Shown here piece after piece: positions 19,162-28,831 of a stretch of 64,000 bases of DNA. The translations under genes were made by a program, and so were the position numbers. Each line of letters begins with the position of its first letter. Position 1 is the first letter of the stretch. The stretch comes from Allomuricauda sp. ARW1Y1 (GTDB lineage Bacteria; Bacteroidota; Bacteroidia; Flavobacteriales; Flavobacteriaceae). The notes under the pieces are model-generated. The model was given only the letters and a program-made list of their open reading frames with translations. It did not search any database and was not told where the DNA came from. The stretch spans positions 62,001 through 126,000 of the forward strand of contig NZ_JACBZU010000001.1 in NCBI RefSeq assembly GCF_013407935.1, in the 5' to 3' direction.

Positions 19162-22100
19162 AATCCAAAACCAAGTCCAAAAGCGAATCGAAGTCCATCG
19201 GAGCTATTGAAAAGTCCGAAATTGGCGGAGAGTATATCTGCTCCGTTCACGAAAAATCCACCTCCGTACGAATTGTGCCAAATTCGCGAGGAATCTCCCG
19301 GGAACCATACCCTGCCATAATCAAAACCACCATAAATTCCGGGTGTTACAGGAAGAATTCCCGTTTTGGTCCTTCGAAAGCTGTAACGGATATCCGTATT
19401 TTGGAAATAAGCCGTTTTACCCGTAAACCGTTGAAATCTAAAACCGCGCAATCCATTGTTGCCGCCTATGCTTGCCGCTTGATAAAATTCATATCCATTG
19501 CCAATGGTAAAGTGACCCTTGAGTTGCGTGGCCAAAACCAACCTACCGTCCGCCGAAAGTTTATGGTCCATGGAAAATGACGGTATCACATAGCCAAAAG
19601 ACCGTGAACCATCGTCCAAATTTTTACGAAATCCACCTTCCAAAGAAAAGGCCATGCCCACAGTCGGGAACGCTTCGTTATCCGTATTCGAATAGCTGTA
19701 TTCGCCATCCAACCCAAAAAAGCTAAGGTGGTTTTCTTCGCCGTTGGCCACATAAAATTCATTGATAAACCTGTCTTCGGTCTCTTCGATTTCGATGTTC
19801 TCGTAGGCTAGGCCCAATCGCACTTTGGACCCCAGAAAACCGCGCCATACCAACGAGGGTGCAAGCTGTAGAGTACGGATGCGTACCCGATTGTAATCCA
19901 ATCCTAAGGGTTCTGTATCATCATTGTTGACCGTTTCGTTGCCAAACCCGAAAAAGTTACGGGTAAAGTTGGGACTCGTAAACTTGGCATACACCTCAAG
20001 GTTCACTTTGTTAAACACATGGGCAAACTCTCCACGATAGCCCAAATCAAACCCATCCGTGGCAAAATAATAGGCCGCATTAAAGGTATGTTGCTGCGTA
20101 AATGGGTTTTTCCTAAAACCGTTGAAGGTATAGGTATCGGTAAGCCCAATACGTACGCCATCGTCAGGATTAAAACCAATGGTAGGCAATATTTGGTTGT
20201 TACTGGCCTTGATGTTCAAAAACTCATAAGTGTTGGTGTCATAATCCCTTACAAGGCGAATCTTTCCACCGTAGGCTTCGTCCAGCGTATTCTTTTTGTC
20301 TTTAAAATCGTAGACCGATAATTTCTTGGAGCCTTCGGAAATTTTGTACACATCGTTGTTTTGCCCCCCCACAATGCGAACCTTTATTTGTGAGGTTTCG
20401 GTACGGGCATCGAATACATCATCATCATCCAGACCGTACACCCATATCTCCTTGGTATAGGCTGGATCATAAACCTTGTTGAAGAACAAATCGGTCATTT
20501 CCCCTCCCTTGATGCGATATGCTCGAACCTCAACATGACCGTTGGGCAATGATACGATATTGAAGTAATCATCCTTATCCGTTCCGGTGACCACACTGTA
20601 GCGATTCAAAACAGCGAAATAGTCCTTCGCAGTCTGAACCAGGTTAGCTTTTCTGGCCAATAGTATCCTTTTGATTTCGGTCAACGTTTCGTCCCTGACC
20701 TCTTCTGGAAATGCCAAAAATGCTTCATCGATGATTTCTTCGTTCAGATTTTGCTGAATGAATTCGGCCTGCTCTACCCAGGTGTCCAAATCGGTTTCTG
20801 ATAACAGGGCCATATCCAAGGCAAAGGTGCGGGGGGAAGAGGTGAATCCTTCCACACTTCGTATTTCTTCGTGGAAACCTTCAAAAATCCGTAATCCAGG
20901 TACGGCCCTGGAACCAAAGCCCATGATCAATCCGTCTCCCCAACGGGAAAATACTTGGTCCCTGTCTCGAGCAATCGGTTTGTAGACTTTATTGCCCTCT
21001 TCGGTTTCAAACTCTGCCCATCTCCATTGATCCACGTGTCTATCCCAATCCCCGATCATAATATCAAAAAGCCGGGCCTTGGCGTACTCCTTCTGGTCAA
21101 TGCTATACTCTTCATCTTCGCGGAGCTTGTCCATCAGGTCGTAGGTGCTTTCGATTTTTTTGGTATATCCGAAGCTTTTGAGATTATCATGATCATCGGA
21201 AACATGCTCCTCGATCATATAAAGGCTGTTTCCGAATTCTTTATTGTAATCTCCCAAAACTGATTGTTTGGGCACGTAAAACAATTTGGGATTGGTATGG
21301 AACATTCCGAGGGCCTCGGAAAGTTTACCTATGGTAAATGGGGCATAGGGATGTGCTCCGGTATACAGGTCCAGCAACAATTCTTGGGTATAGGTGTCCT
21401 GAAATTCCCCAATGATATATTGCTCTTGGAATGCAATGGCCTGGAGGTATCTTTCAGCGCTCTTCCTTAAATCCCGCATAACGTACTCCCGACCTTGCTT
21501 ATCTGCCAATCGCAACGAATTGGATTGGTTGCCGCCACCTTTCCGTACCACGGTGAGTCCCCCAAAAAGTGTATCCAATCGCACCGTGGGTGCCTTGATC
21601 TGGGTTCCGTAATATTTTCGATACCGCTCTCCCCAAAGGAATTTGTGAAATCCACTCTTTTCGATTTCTTCCGGTGAATAGACCGAAGCCATTTGATACG
21701 CCGGAAAATCATCATCCATCTTGATTTTTTTCGTTGATCTATCTGGTGGAAGGACAGGGGTCCGGAACAATACGGTATCTGCTTCGGTCCCACGGAACAC
21801 CACCTCGGATGAACCATCTTTGTAAACGGTCAAAACCGCATACCCATTCATTCCTGAAGAAAACTTACTGCCATTTAGCAATCGGGTTGCACCAGTTTTT
21901 GCTCCAGAACCACTAACAATCTGAGGCTTACCAAATTCTTCGATATACTGGAGGGTATGTTCGTGTCCTGATGCGAAAATAATCTTATCAGAATATTGCG
22001 ATAGCGTCAGGATTCGCTGCTTTAACTCGTTGTATAACGGATTGGAAAGGTCTTCTGCGGATGCGCCCGATGTCTTCCGTAGCAGATTGATGGCTGCACC

Positions 22101-22865
22101 CAAAAATGGCATGGGCACCTTACCTCCGCTGGGATAAAGCCCCTGTTTAAATGAGAATTGCCCTCCGTGCACTCCATAGGACAACAGGGGGTGGTGCATG
22201 GCAATGATCACCGTTTTGTCCCTGTTCTTTTTGATTAAACTTTCCAGTTCCTCAAAAAACCGTCCCCTACTTTTGATTTCGCATTCATCGTTCATGGTGG
22301 GATGCTTATCCCAATTGACCAAGTACCACTCTGTATCAATGGCAATGACCATAACTTTGTCACTGATCTCTATATCCTCAATGGGGCAGCCGTTTTCGGG
22401 CTGAAAGGCCTCATTATCATCCAATACATCCTCAACATACTCCTCTTCGCGCTTCAGGCCTTTCAAACCATCGCTATACCAATCATGGTTTCCTGGGATA
22501 AATAGTGGTCTGCCTTTAAAGGCTTCCAAGGTAGCCAACTGGGCATCCAAATAATGTTTGGATTGCCAATAGGCCCCTGGGTCGTGATCCTTATCCACAA
22601 AACCGGCGGGATAAATATTATCTCCCAAAAAAATAGCGGTACTGTTGGGCTGGGCGCTCTCCAGTTCTTTCTTGAACTTTTTTAAGGTGGGGTTGAGCTC
22701 TCCCATGGGAGATTTTCCCGCGTCTCCAATCAAGTAGAAGGTATGCTCCACTTCCTTTTGAAATTGGCCAGTGGTACCCGGGTAAGAATCCGCATACTTG
22801 GTTTGGTAGGTGGCGCAACCATGCAATACGCCGATGAGCAGGGCTAGCAAGTAATGTTTCTTCAT
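19158..22865 (-). CDS. Lipoprotein: metallophosphoesterase + kinase-like domain + outer-membrane barrel
   Basis: A 1,235-residue three-part lipoprotein (start ATG 22865; lipobox LHGC, Cys17). Residues ~40-330 are a calcineurin-like phosphoesterase: LIGDAGKS (GD at 47-48), FLGDNIYPAGF, GNHDWYSDG (~125), AMHHPLLSYG and SGHEHTLQ (~300). Residues ~430-720 hold YVMRDLRKSA, IMIGDWDRHVDQWRW (~607) and PIARDRDQVFSRW (~635); the GDxDRH and DRD motifs recall HipA/FAM20/CotH-type kinases, but this is only motif resemblance. The C-terminal ~350 residues are a beta-barrel of the BamA/surface-antigen type (GLRGFRFQRFTGKTAYF, final aromatic FAFGLGFGF). It should sit in the outer membrane with the enzyme domains in the periplasm or outside. 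Divergent from the HD-PycTM gene. Confidence 0.82.
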   Translation of the reverse strand: MKKHYLLALLIGVLHGCATYQTKYADSYPGTTGQFQKEVEHTFYLIGDAGKSPMGELNPTLKKFKKELESAQPNSTAIFLGDNIYPAGFVDKDHDPGAYWQSKHYLDAQLATLEAFKGRPLFIPGNHDWYSDGLKGLKREEEYVEDVLDDNEAFQPENGCPIEDIEISDKVMVIAIDTEWYLVNWDKHPTMNDECEIKSRGRFFEELESLIKKNRDKTVIIAMHHPLLSYGVHGGQFSFKQGLYPSGGKVPMPFLGAAINLLRKTSGASAEDLSNPLYNELKQRILTLSQYSDKIIFASGHEHTLQYIEEFGKPQIVSGSGAKTGATRLLNGSKFSSGMNGYAVLTVYKDGSSEVVFRGTEADTVLFRTPVLPPDRSTKKIKMDDDFPAYQMASVYSPEEIEKSGFHKFLWGERYRKYYGTQIKAPTVRLDTLFGGLTVVRKGGGNQSNSLRLADKQGREYVMRDLRKSAERYLQAIAFQEQYIIGEFQDTYTQELLLDLYTGAHPYAPFTIGKLSEALGMFHTNPKLFYVPKQSVLGDYNKEFGNSLYMIEEHVSDDHDNLKSFGYTKKIESTYDLMDKLREDEEYSIDQKEYAKARLFDIMIGDWDRHVDQWRWAEFETEEGNKVYKPIARDRDQVFSRWGDGLIMGFGSRAVPGLRIFEGFHEEIRSVEGFTSSPRTFALDMALLSETDLDTWVEQAEFIQQNLNEEIIDEAFLAFPEEVRDETLTEIKRILLARKANLVQTAKDYFAVLNRYSVVTGTDKDDYFNIVSLPNGHVEVRAYRIKGGEMTDLFFNKVYDPAYTKEIWVYGLDDDDVFDARTETSQIKVRIVGGQNNDVYKISEGSKKLSVYDFKDKKNTLDEAYGGKIRLVRDYDTNTYEFLNIKASNNQILPTIGFNPDDGVRIGLTDTYTFNGFRKNPFTQQHTFNAAYYFATDGFDLGYRGEFAHVFNKVNLEVYAKFTSPNFTRNFFGFGNETVNNDDTEPLGLDYNRVRIRTLQLAPSLVWRGFLGSKVRLGLAYENIEIEETEDRFINEFYVANGEENHLSFFGLDGEYSYSNTDNEAFPTVGMAFSLEGGFRKNLDDGSRSFGYVIPSFSMDHKLSADGRLVLATQLKGHFTIGNGYEFYQAASIGGNNGLRGFRFQRFTGKTAYFQNTDIRYSFRRTKTGILPVTPGIYGGFDYGRVWFPGDSSRIWHNSYGGGFFVNGADILSANFGLFNSSDGLRFAFGLGFGF

Positions 22866-22918
22866 ATTGCACGACGTTAATACCAAAATTTCGTAATTTG
22901 GAATTCCAATCAGAATAT

Positions 22919-24109
22919 ATGTCGGAAATTGTTGATAAAACTAAACACTTCGTTTCTAAACTTTTAACGGAGGAACTTGACCCCAAGTTCTTGTACCACA
23001 ACTTGCGACATACCGAACGAGTAGTCAAAAGTACTAAAGAATTGCTCAACTATTATAACTTGGGCGATACGGAGAACGAACAACTGCTATTGGCAGCTTG
23101 GTTTCACGATGTAGGTCACATTAATGGCCATGAGGACCATGAAGAAAGTAGTTGTAAGCTTGCTTCCGATTTTCTTAGGGAACAGGGCTACGACCAAAAG
23201 GGAATCCATAAGGTGTGCACCCTCATCATGGCCACCAAAATATACAGCGAACCCCAAACCTTGCCGGAAGAAATTATCCGCGATGCCGATATGTCTCATT
23301 TCGCCAAGCGAAGTTATTGGGAAACCACCGATTTTTTAAAGGAAGAATTCAAGCAATTGGGGATTGCAGACTATTCCTCCAAAAAGTGGCGGGACAAGAA
23401 CATCAAAATGTTCCGCAAGCACCAGTTTTACACGGATTACGCAAAGGAAAACTGGGAAGATGGAAAGCAGAAAAACTTGAAGCAGCTCCTCAAAGAGAAA
23501 AAGGCTGAAAAAAAGATTGCCAAAAAAGAAGCCCTCAAAGCCAAATACAAAAGTGAAAGTCCCGACCGAAGTGTACAAACGCTGTATCGGGTAACCTTAA
23601 AAAACCACTTGAAACTAAGCGATATCGCCGACACCAAAGCGAACATCCTGTTATCGGTGAATGCGATTATCATTTCACTGGTATTGGCCAATTTGCTTAC
23701 CAAACTTGACAATCCTTCCAATACCTATATGATCTATCCTACCTTGATCTTGATCATGTTCAGTGTCGTTTCCATGGTGCTGTCCGTATTGGCAACAAGA
23801 CCCAATATCACCACTGGGAAATTCACCAAGGAAGATGTGGAAGAGCGACGGGTAAACCTTCTCTTTTTTGGAAACTTCCATCAAATGGATCTAAAAGAAT
23901 ACGAATGGGCACTGCAGGAAATGGTGAAGGACAAGGATTATGTGTATTCTTCCCTTACCAAAGACCTTTATTATTTAGGTGTTGTTTTGAACAGAAAGTA
24001 CAAGATACTTCGGATTACCTATAATATATTCATGATAGGGATGATCATTTCGGTAATTTCCTTTGGGATTGCCTTCCGATTTTTTGGCCCGGACCGGTTG
24101 ATTTTCTGA
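22919..24109 (+). CDS. HD-domain phosphohydrolase fused to PycTM-type membrane effector domain
   Basis: A 396-residue protein with two halves. The N-terminal half is an HD-family metal-dependent phosphohydrolase with ligands His31 (LRHTERV), His63-Asp64 (AAWFHDVGH) and Asp122 (IRDADMSHF). A charged Lys/Glu linker (~170-220) follows. From ~233 the sequence (SDIADTKANILLSVNAIIISLVL, further helices, and a C-terminal helix near 375-395) matches the membrane domain PycTM known as an effector of Pycsar anti-phage systems. No pyrimidine cyclase is visible in this window. ATG 22919 is preferred over an in-frame TTG 22898. The gene ends one nt before the converging GAF gene. A role in nucleotide-controlled membrane permeabilisation is inference; such proteins are common in Flavobacteria and may be housekeeping. 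Confidence 0.85.
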   Translation: MSEIVDKTKHFVSKLLTEELDPKFLYHNLRHTERVVKSTKELLNYYNLGDTENEQLLLAAWFHDVGHINGHEDHEESSCKLASDFLREQGYDQKGIHKVCTLIMATKIYSEPQTLPEEIIRDADMSHFAKRSYWETTDFLKEEFKQLGIADYSSKKWRDKNIKMFRKHQFYTDYAKENWEDGKQKNLKQLLKEKKAEKKIAKKEALKAKYKSESPDRSVQTLYRVTLKNHLKLSDIADTKANILLSVNAIIISLVLANLLTKLDNPSNTYMIYPTLILIMFSVVSMVLSVLATRPNITTGKFTKEDVEERRVNLLFFGNFHQMDLKEYEWALQEMVKDKDYVYSSLTKDLYYLGVVLNRKYKILRITYNIFMIGMIISVISFGIAFRFFGPDRLIF

Positions 24110-24110
24110 T

Positions 24111-26486
24111 CTAGCTGTTGAGTTCCTCCATGAGATCATCGTAGGTATAGGTACGCTCGGATTTTTTATCCTTTTGATATAGGATTTCAGCACGAATGGC
24201 TTTCAACCCCGAAACTCCTTGTACACCTTCAAGTTCCACGATTTCGATGTTATTGGTAAAGTAACCTTTGGCTTTTAGGAAACTGATATATCTCAAATAT
24301 TCCTTTTCGTCCTTGCGCTGGGAGTACACAATGGCCAATTTACCCTTTTGGGTAAGGCGCTCGTTGGTTCCCTTCACAAAGGATTTATCGATTCGCTTTT
24401 TAATGACCTCGTATCTGGCATTGTAGGTGCCATCAACATCAAAGCGCTTTTCGTCCATCCTAAACCGTATGGCCAAGGACGTACTGTACACCAAGACCAA
24501 GGAAGCCACATCCAACTTAACGGGCAAATGAGGTTTAAGTGCGTAATACTTGTTCTCCATCTCCACCATTACCTGCAACTGCCACAATCTTAGGTTGCTC
24601 AAAAACAGTTCATTGAACTCTCTGTCCTTTGCAATGGAACTGCCGATGTACATATTGTGTTCCACTCCGTCGGTTTTGTACCGTTCAAAATAGTGCGGGA
24701 ACATTTTTTGGGCCTCTTCCTGCTTTTTATCCAATAGGGCCGCCAATTTCATGTTGGCCTCCATTACGCTATCATCGTAGTTTCTACGATGGTCGTAGTA
24801 GCTTTCGGTGGTCTTGTCTATTTTTTGTTTGTACGCTTGAAGTAATCCTGCGATTTCTTCATCTTCTTTTTGTAAATGGTCAAATACAGGGTCTACTTCC
24901 TCTTTTACAAAATCGAAAACCGCTTGTTCGGTGTGGGTGAACAAGGCCTCCTTAACTTCGTTTAGGTAATTGTTGACCCTGAACATCAGTTCCTCATAGA
25001 TGGGAAGTTCATATTTGGAGAAAGCAATTTGGAGGATATCATTGATTTCAGATAACTGAATCATCAAATCACGTTGGATCGCCAGATTGCGTTCCTTCGC
25101 GGAATCCTTGATATCAATTTGTCCGTATAGCGGGTAAACATCCTTGAAGACGATTTCTTTAAAAACGGCTTCGTTGCCCGAAAGTTCATCGGCCATAAAG
25201 CGCTTGGCCTCTTCTTGAAACTTCCAATATACCGATGGGTGAACCGAGGTGCATTCGTGCTGGATTACTGCATCAATCAGATTCTCCTCTTCTTCAATGG
25301 TGCGCATCACTGCCGCCACGATGTAAGGCATCACATCGTCCAACTTGTTGGCATTAACGCTGTTGAGTTCGTTTACTTTGCCGGAAACCAGTTCCAAAAC
25401 CCCCAAAAGCTCGCCGTGAACAGCAATAGGGGCCAAAATGGCACTTCGGATGCCCTGGTCCATCAAATTTTTATAGGGCTGTACTTTGCCTTCCGTTTTA
25501 TTATAATACTTCTCCACATTGGAAATGGCAAAATACTTGTTCTCCTTAAAAAGCTTTCCATGGGAATAACTACAAAACGTGGAATTACAGTCTTCGGTTT
25601 CCTTCCCATTCAGGATATAACTATCCATTCCCTTTCCATAGATTTTAAAAAAGCGGTCTGCACCGGAATCGTAGCCCGCAAATCCGACCTTAATATCGTT
25701 CAACCTAAAGAAAGATCTAAAGGTATCCTCGAAATTTTCCATAAAGGAGTCGTTCCCACGTTGGGTCTTTCCAATCAAGGTCGACTTGATTTCCGAAACG
25801 GAATGCTCGGCGGTAACATCGAACATATTGGATATAACAAAACCCCTCGCCAAAAAACTGTTCGGTGGAATTTTTTCCTTCCAAAGATCTAAGTTGTAAA
25901 AGTTCTCCAACAATTCATCCACATCATCTTGGCTAACGGGCTTTGCTTTGTCCGTTGGGATGATTTCCATAAAATCAGCATTGTACAAAATACGGTAACG
26001 GCGCATCACACCGTTGGAATCGGGTATATCGAAAAAAAATGGACGTTTAAAATCTAAATTGTAACCGTAATAAAACTGCAAGATCACCGTACACTTCATG
26101 ATGTAATCAAATTCCCTTGGAATGTTGGTGATTTCCGGTTCGTACTCCTCTCCGGCATCCTTCAAAATTTGACGAAACCGTTCAGAAGAGTTAAAAACCA
26201 AGTTTTCGAAGGGCGTTGAAGCTGTTTTTATCTCGTTCTTGGTCAAAATGGGGGCAAAAGAATCCTCTAAAATTATGCTGATTACATCCTTATGGGTCTC
26301 CAACAACGACAAATCGGTGAAGCCTTCACGAAGTTCTGGGTAGGGAGCCTGTGCATCCAAGACATATTTGGCCCGTTCGGCCAAGTGCTTGTTTGAACTC
26401 TTAAGCTGCTCATCGTAATGTTCCAACAGTTTGTTGAAACTCACCAATTGAACAAGTGGGCTTTCAGAATGGTAGTCGTGCTTCAT
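24111..26486 (-). CDS. Large GAF-domain protein
   Basis: A 791-residue soluble protein, probably cytoplasmic since no signal or membrane helix is visible. A GAF sensory domain lies at ~255-400 (FCSYSHGKLFKENKYFAI, SAILAPIAVHGELLGVLELVSG). The regions before it (~1-250) and after it (~400-790, with long charged helices that could be coiled coils) match no family I recognise. There is no kinase, cyclase, GGDEF or HTH module, so its output is not obvious. It converges on the HD-PycTM gene with a 1-nt gap and diverges from the metallophosphoesterase at 26559 with ~72 nt between starts. GAF domains often bind cyclic nucleotides, which would fit its neighbours, but that is inference. Confidence 0.75.
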   Translation of the reverse strand: MKHDYHSESPLVQLVSFNKLLEHYDEQLKSSNKHLAERAKYVLDAQAPYPELREGFTDLSLLETHKDVISIILEDSFAPILTKNEIKTASTPFENLVFNSSERFRQILKDAGEEYEPEITNIPREFDYIMKCTVILQFYYGYNLDFKRPFFFDIPDSNGVMRRYRILYNADFMEIIPTDKAKPVSQDDVDELLENFYNLDLWKEKIPPNSFLARGFVISNMFDVTAEHSVSEIKSTLIGKTQRGNDSFMENFEDTFRSFFRLNDIKVGFAGYDSGADRFFKIYGKGMDSYILNGKETEDCNSTFCSYSHGKLFKENKYFAISNVEKYYNKTEGKVQPYKNLMDQGIRSAILAPIAVHGELLGVLELVSGKVNELNSVNANKLDDVMPYIVAAVMRTIEEEENLIDAVIQHECTSVHPSVYWKFQEEAKRFMADELSGNEAVFKEIVFKDVYPLYGQIDIKDSAKERNLAIQRDLMIQLSEINDILQIAFSKYELPIYEELMFRVNNYLNEVKEALFTHTEQAVFDFVKEEVDPVFDHLQKEDEEIAGLLQAYKQKIDKTTESYYDHRRNYDDSVMEANMKLAALLDKKQEEAQKMFPHYFERYKTDGVEHNMYIGSSIAKDREFNELFLSNLRLWQLQVMVEMENKYYALKPHLPVKLDVASLVLVYSTSLAIRFRMDEKRFDVDGTYNARYEVIKKRIDKSFVKGTNERLTQKGKLAIVYSQRKDEKEYLRYISFLKAKGYFTNNIEIVELEGVQGVSGLKAIRAEILYQKDKKSERTYTYDDLMEELNS

Positions 26487-26558
26487 ACACCATTTAGTCG
26501 AGGTTTCTACTACAAATTTACAAAAAGTAAAGGCGCATATGGTTTTATCAATATCTTT

Positions 26559-27497
26559 ATGGACAAAACGTCCTTTTTTAAGGATTTTAGTACCTTTTTC
26601 ATGTCCTCTTCGAGCCGATTAGACAATGCCTACAAAAACGCCAAGGTCATTCCCTTTGATGAAGGCTCCAAATTCATTTTTTTTAGTGATTGTCATCGTG
26701 GTGACAACAGCTTCGCCGACGATTTTGCCAATAATCGGAACATTTACTTTCATGCGCTAAACCATTATTATCGGGAGGGGTTCAGCTACATCGAACTTGG
26801 TGATGGGGACGAGCTTTGGGAAAATATCAGTTTTGATTCCATTTTTGAGGCACACAAGAATGTCTATCAATTGTTGCGGAGGTTCCATTTGGAAAACCGT
26901 TTGCATATGCTTTGGGGCAATCACGATATGGTGTACCGCGACCCCGCCTATGTGGATGAGCATCTTTCCCACTATTTTGAGCCCATTGATGGGTCGGACA
27001 AGGAACTTTTCGAGGGCATTACGTATCACGAAGCTATTGTTTTGAAGCATGCTGAAACGGGACAGGAGATATTTTGCGTTCATGGGCATCAGGCAGACTG
27101 GTGGAACTATGTCTGCTGGCGGATTGGTCGATTTTTGGTGAGGGTGTTGTGGAAACCGCTTCAGGTAGTGGGCATTGCCGACCCTACGAGTCCTGCCAAA
27201 AATTACAAGGAGCTCATCCGAATCGAAAAGCGCATCAAACGCTGGATTCTTAAAAATGGATTGTTGATTACCATGGCGGGACATACCCACAGACCGAGGT
27301 TTCCAGAGCCCGGACAAATTCCATTTTTTAACGATGGTAGCTGTGTACACCCGCGAAGTATCACCGGTATTGAGTTGGAAAACGGAGAACTATCACTCAT
27401 TAAATGGCACATTGATACGAAGCCAGACGGCACCCTTCAAATTGTTCGGGTATTATTGGAAGGACCTGAAAAGCTTCGGGATTATATGGATCATTAA
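26559..27497 (+). CDS. Calcineurin-like metallophosphoesterase
   Basis: A cytoplasmic metallophosphoesterase of ~312 residues with all the family motifs: FFSDCHRGD (D-x-H), IELGDGDELWE (GD), LWGNHDMVY (GNHD), CVHGHQADWW (GH) and MAGHTHRPRFPEPG (GHTH). It resembles the LpxH/UDP-2,3-diacylglucosamine hydrolase branch, but the substrate is not certain. The frame is open from 26418, which would overlap the divergent GAF gene; ATG 26559 (M-D-K-T-S) is my choice and ATG 26601 (M-S-S-S-S) is a good alternative. It overlaps the convergent aminotransferase-fold gene by a few nt at its 3' end. With the HD protein and the large phosphoesterase lipoprotein upstream, it makes the third phosphohydrolase within 8 kb. 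Confidence 0.85.
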   Translation: MDKTSFFKDFSTFFMSSSSRLDNAYKNAKVIPFDEGSKFIFFSDCHRGDNSFADDFANNRNIYFHALNHYYREGFSYIELGDGDELWENISFDSIFEAHKNVYQLLRRFHLENRLHMLWGNHDMVYRDPAYVDEHLSHYFEPIDGSDKELFEGITYHEAIVLKHAETGQEIFCVHGHQADWWNYVCWRIGRFLVRVLWKPLQVVGIADPTSPAKNYKELIRIEKRIKRWILKNGLLITMAGHTHRPRFPEPGQIPFFNDGSCVHPRSITGIELENGELSLIKWHIDTKPDGTLQIVRVLLEGPEKLRDYMDH

Positions 27498-28753
27498 GTT
27501 CGCTTTGCCATCGTTTTGATGGCACTCACGAATTGGTCAAGTTCATTGGTGGTGGTAAACACGTTGGGCGTGATCCTGCAGCCATGGACATTTTCAAAAT
27601 CTATGGCAACGGTCCAGATGTTGAACTCATCCAGTAGGGTCTTTGCCATTTCCGAAGGCTTCATGTTGGTAAGTCCCACATTGGCAATACCACAACTGCG
27701 GTGCGGCTCCACTGGAGTATTGATGACCACATTCTCCACATCCCGGAGTTGGTCGCTCCAATAGCGTTGCAGGTAGCGCATTCGGTTTTCCTTACGCTCC
27801 AATCCAATCATGTCCAAGTAGTCCACAGCATCATTAATGGTCAAATCTGTATGAACGGGATGGGTTCCTGTATGGTTGAGCCTACGAATCTTGGTGTCAT
27901 CCTCTTCGTGTTCCGCAAACAAGGGCCATATTTTAGGAATATTCTTCTCCGCAACATAGAGCATGCCCGCTCCCAATGGGGAACAAAGCCATTTGTGCAA
28001 ACTGGATCCATAGTAATCGCAGTCCAATTCGGCCAAATCCACCTTTATGTGTCCAACACAATGGGCGCCGTCCACCATGACTTCGACCCCATGGGCATGG
28101 GCCATATCGCAAATCTTTCGGACGGGCAATATCTGTCCGGTCACATTGATCATATGGCAAATCATCAATAATTTGGTCTTTGGAGTTATTAGCGATTCGT
28201 AGAGCGACACAATTTCCTCATCCGATTCTGGGTGATTGGGTACGGATACCTTTTTGCAAACAATACCATAGCGGTCTTCCATTTGATGAAAATGTATCTG
28301 CATGGCCCCATAATCTTGAACGGCAAAAACAGCTTCGTCACCCTTGTTCCAAGGAAAACCACCAATGATCATATCCAAGGACTCGGTGGTATTTCGGGTA
28401 ATTATTAATTCCTTTTCAGAACAATTGACGAGTTCCGCCACCCGTGCCGCTGCCTTGTCCTTGTTTTCCCATTGCACGGTACGCATATAGTACGAACCTT
28501 CATAATTTACGTGTTGTACGTGTTCGGTGAACTTGTTAAGGATGGGAGTTGGAATAATGTTGTAGTACCCACTTTCCAAATTAATATAATCCGGCTTTAA
28601 GCGGTAATCTTCCCTGATGCGTTCCCAAAATGCTTCACTGTCCTTATCGGGATACGGCCCTTTCTCGGTCATGGCGCCATCCAAAGTAATCGGAAAAAGA
28701 GGGGCGGCCATGGCGGCACTGCCCATATAGCGTAAGAATTGTCGTTTTTTCAT
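27494..28753 (-). CDS. Class V aminotransferase-fold PLP enzyme (isopenicillin-N-epimerase-like)
   Basis: A 419-residue PLP-dependent fold-type I enzyme. The PLP lysine is in SSLHKWLCSPLGAG; upstream are the cofactor-binding VMVDGAHCVGH (Asp and His) and TRNTTESLDMI. The N-terminus (KKRQFLRYMGSAAMAAPLFPI) is a signal-like sequence with an R/K-rich start and a hydrophobic stretch, suggesting export. ATG 28753 is used because the longer frame (to 28810) adds a non-conserved extension. The family covers isopenicillin N epimerases, cysteine desulfurases and selenocysteine lyases; the first fits best by overall layout, and the actual substrate is unknown. It is divergent from the AraC-type gene (78 nt between starts). 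Confidence 0.85.
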   Translation of the reverse strand: MKKRQFLRYMGSAAMAAPLFPITLDGAMTEKGPYPDKDSEAFWERIREDYRLKPDYINLESGYYNIIPTPILNKFTEHVQHVNYEGSYYMRTVQWENKDKAAARVAELVNCSEKELIITRNTTESLDMIIGGFPWNKGDEAVFAVQDYGAMQIHFHQMEDRYGIVCKKVSVPNHPESDEEIVSLYESLITPKTKLLMICHMINVTGQILPVRKICDMAHAHGVEVMVDGAHCVGHIKVDLAELDCDYYGSSLHKWLCSPLGAGMLYVAEKNIPKIWPLFAEHEEDDTKIRRLNHTGTHPVHTDLTINDAVDYLDMIGLERKENRMRYLQRYWSDQLRDVENVVINTPVEPHRSCGIANVGLTNMKPSEMAKTLLDEFNIWTVAIDFENVHGCRITPNVFTTTNELDQFVSAIKTMAKRT

Positions 28754-28831
28754 TTTGGTGTCAGGTTGATTTAAAAAAGAATGGTAATTTTCATTTTTAC
28801 TTGCTTTCAAGATACAACTTATACCCCATAA

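Noticed and set aside
22866..22918. TTG start at 22898 for the HD-PycTM gene and longer start at 22886 for the phosphoesterase lipoprotein
   Set aside because: ATGs at 22919 and 22865 give normal N-termini (MSEIVDK; lipoprotein signal) and avoid extra non-conserved residues.
25215..25892. 225-residue plus-strand frame opposite the GAF gene
   Set aside because: Antisense of the GAF coding region with no recognisable motif.
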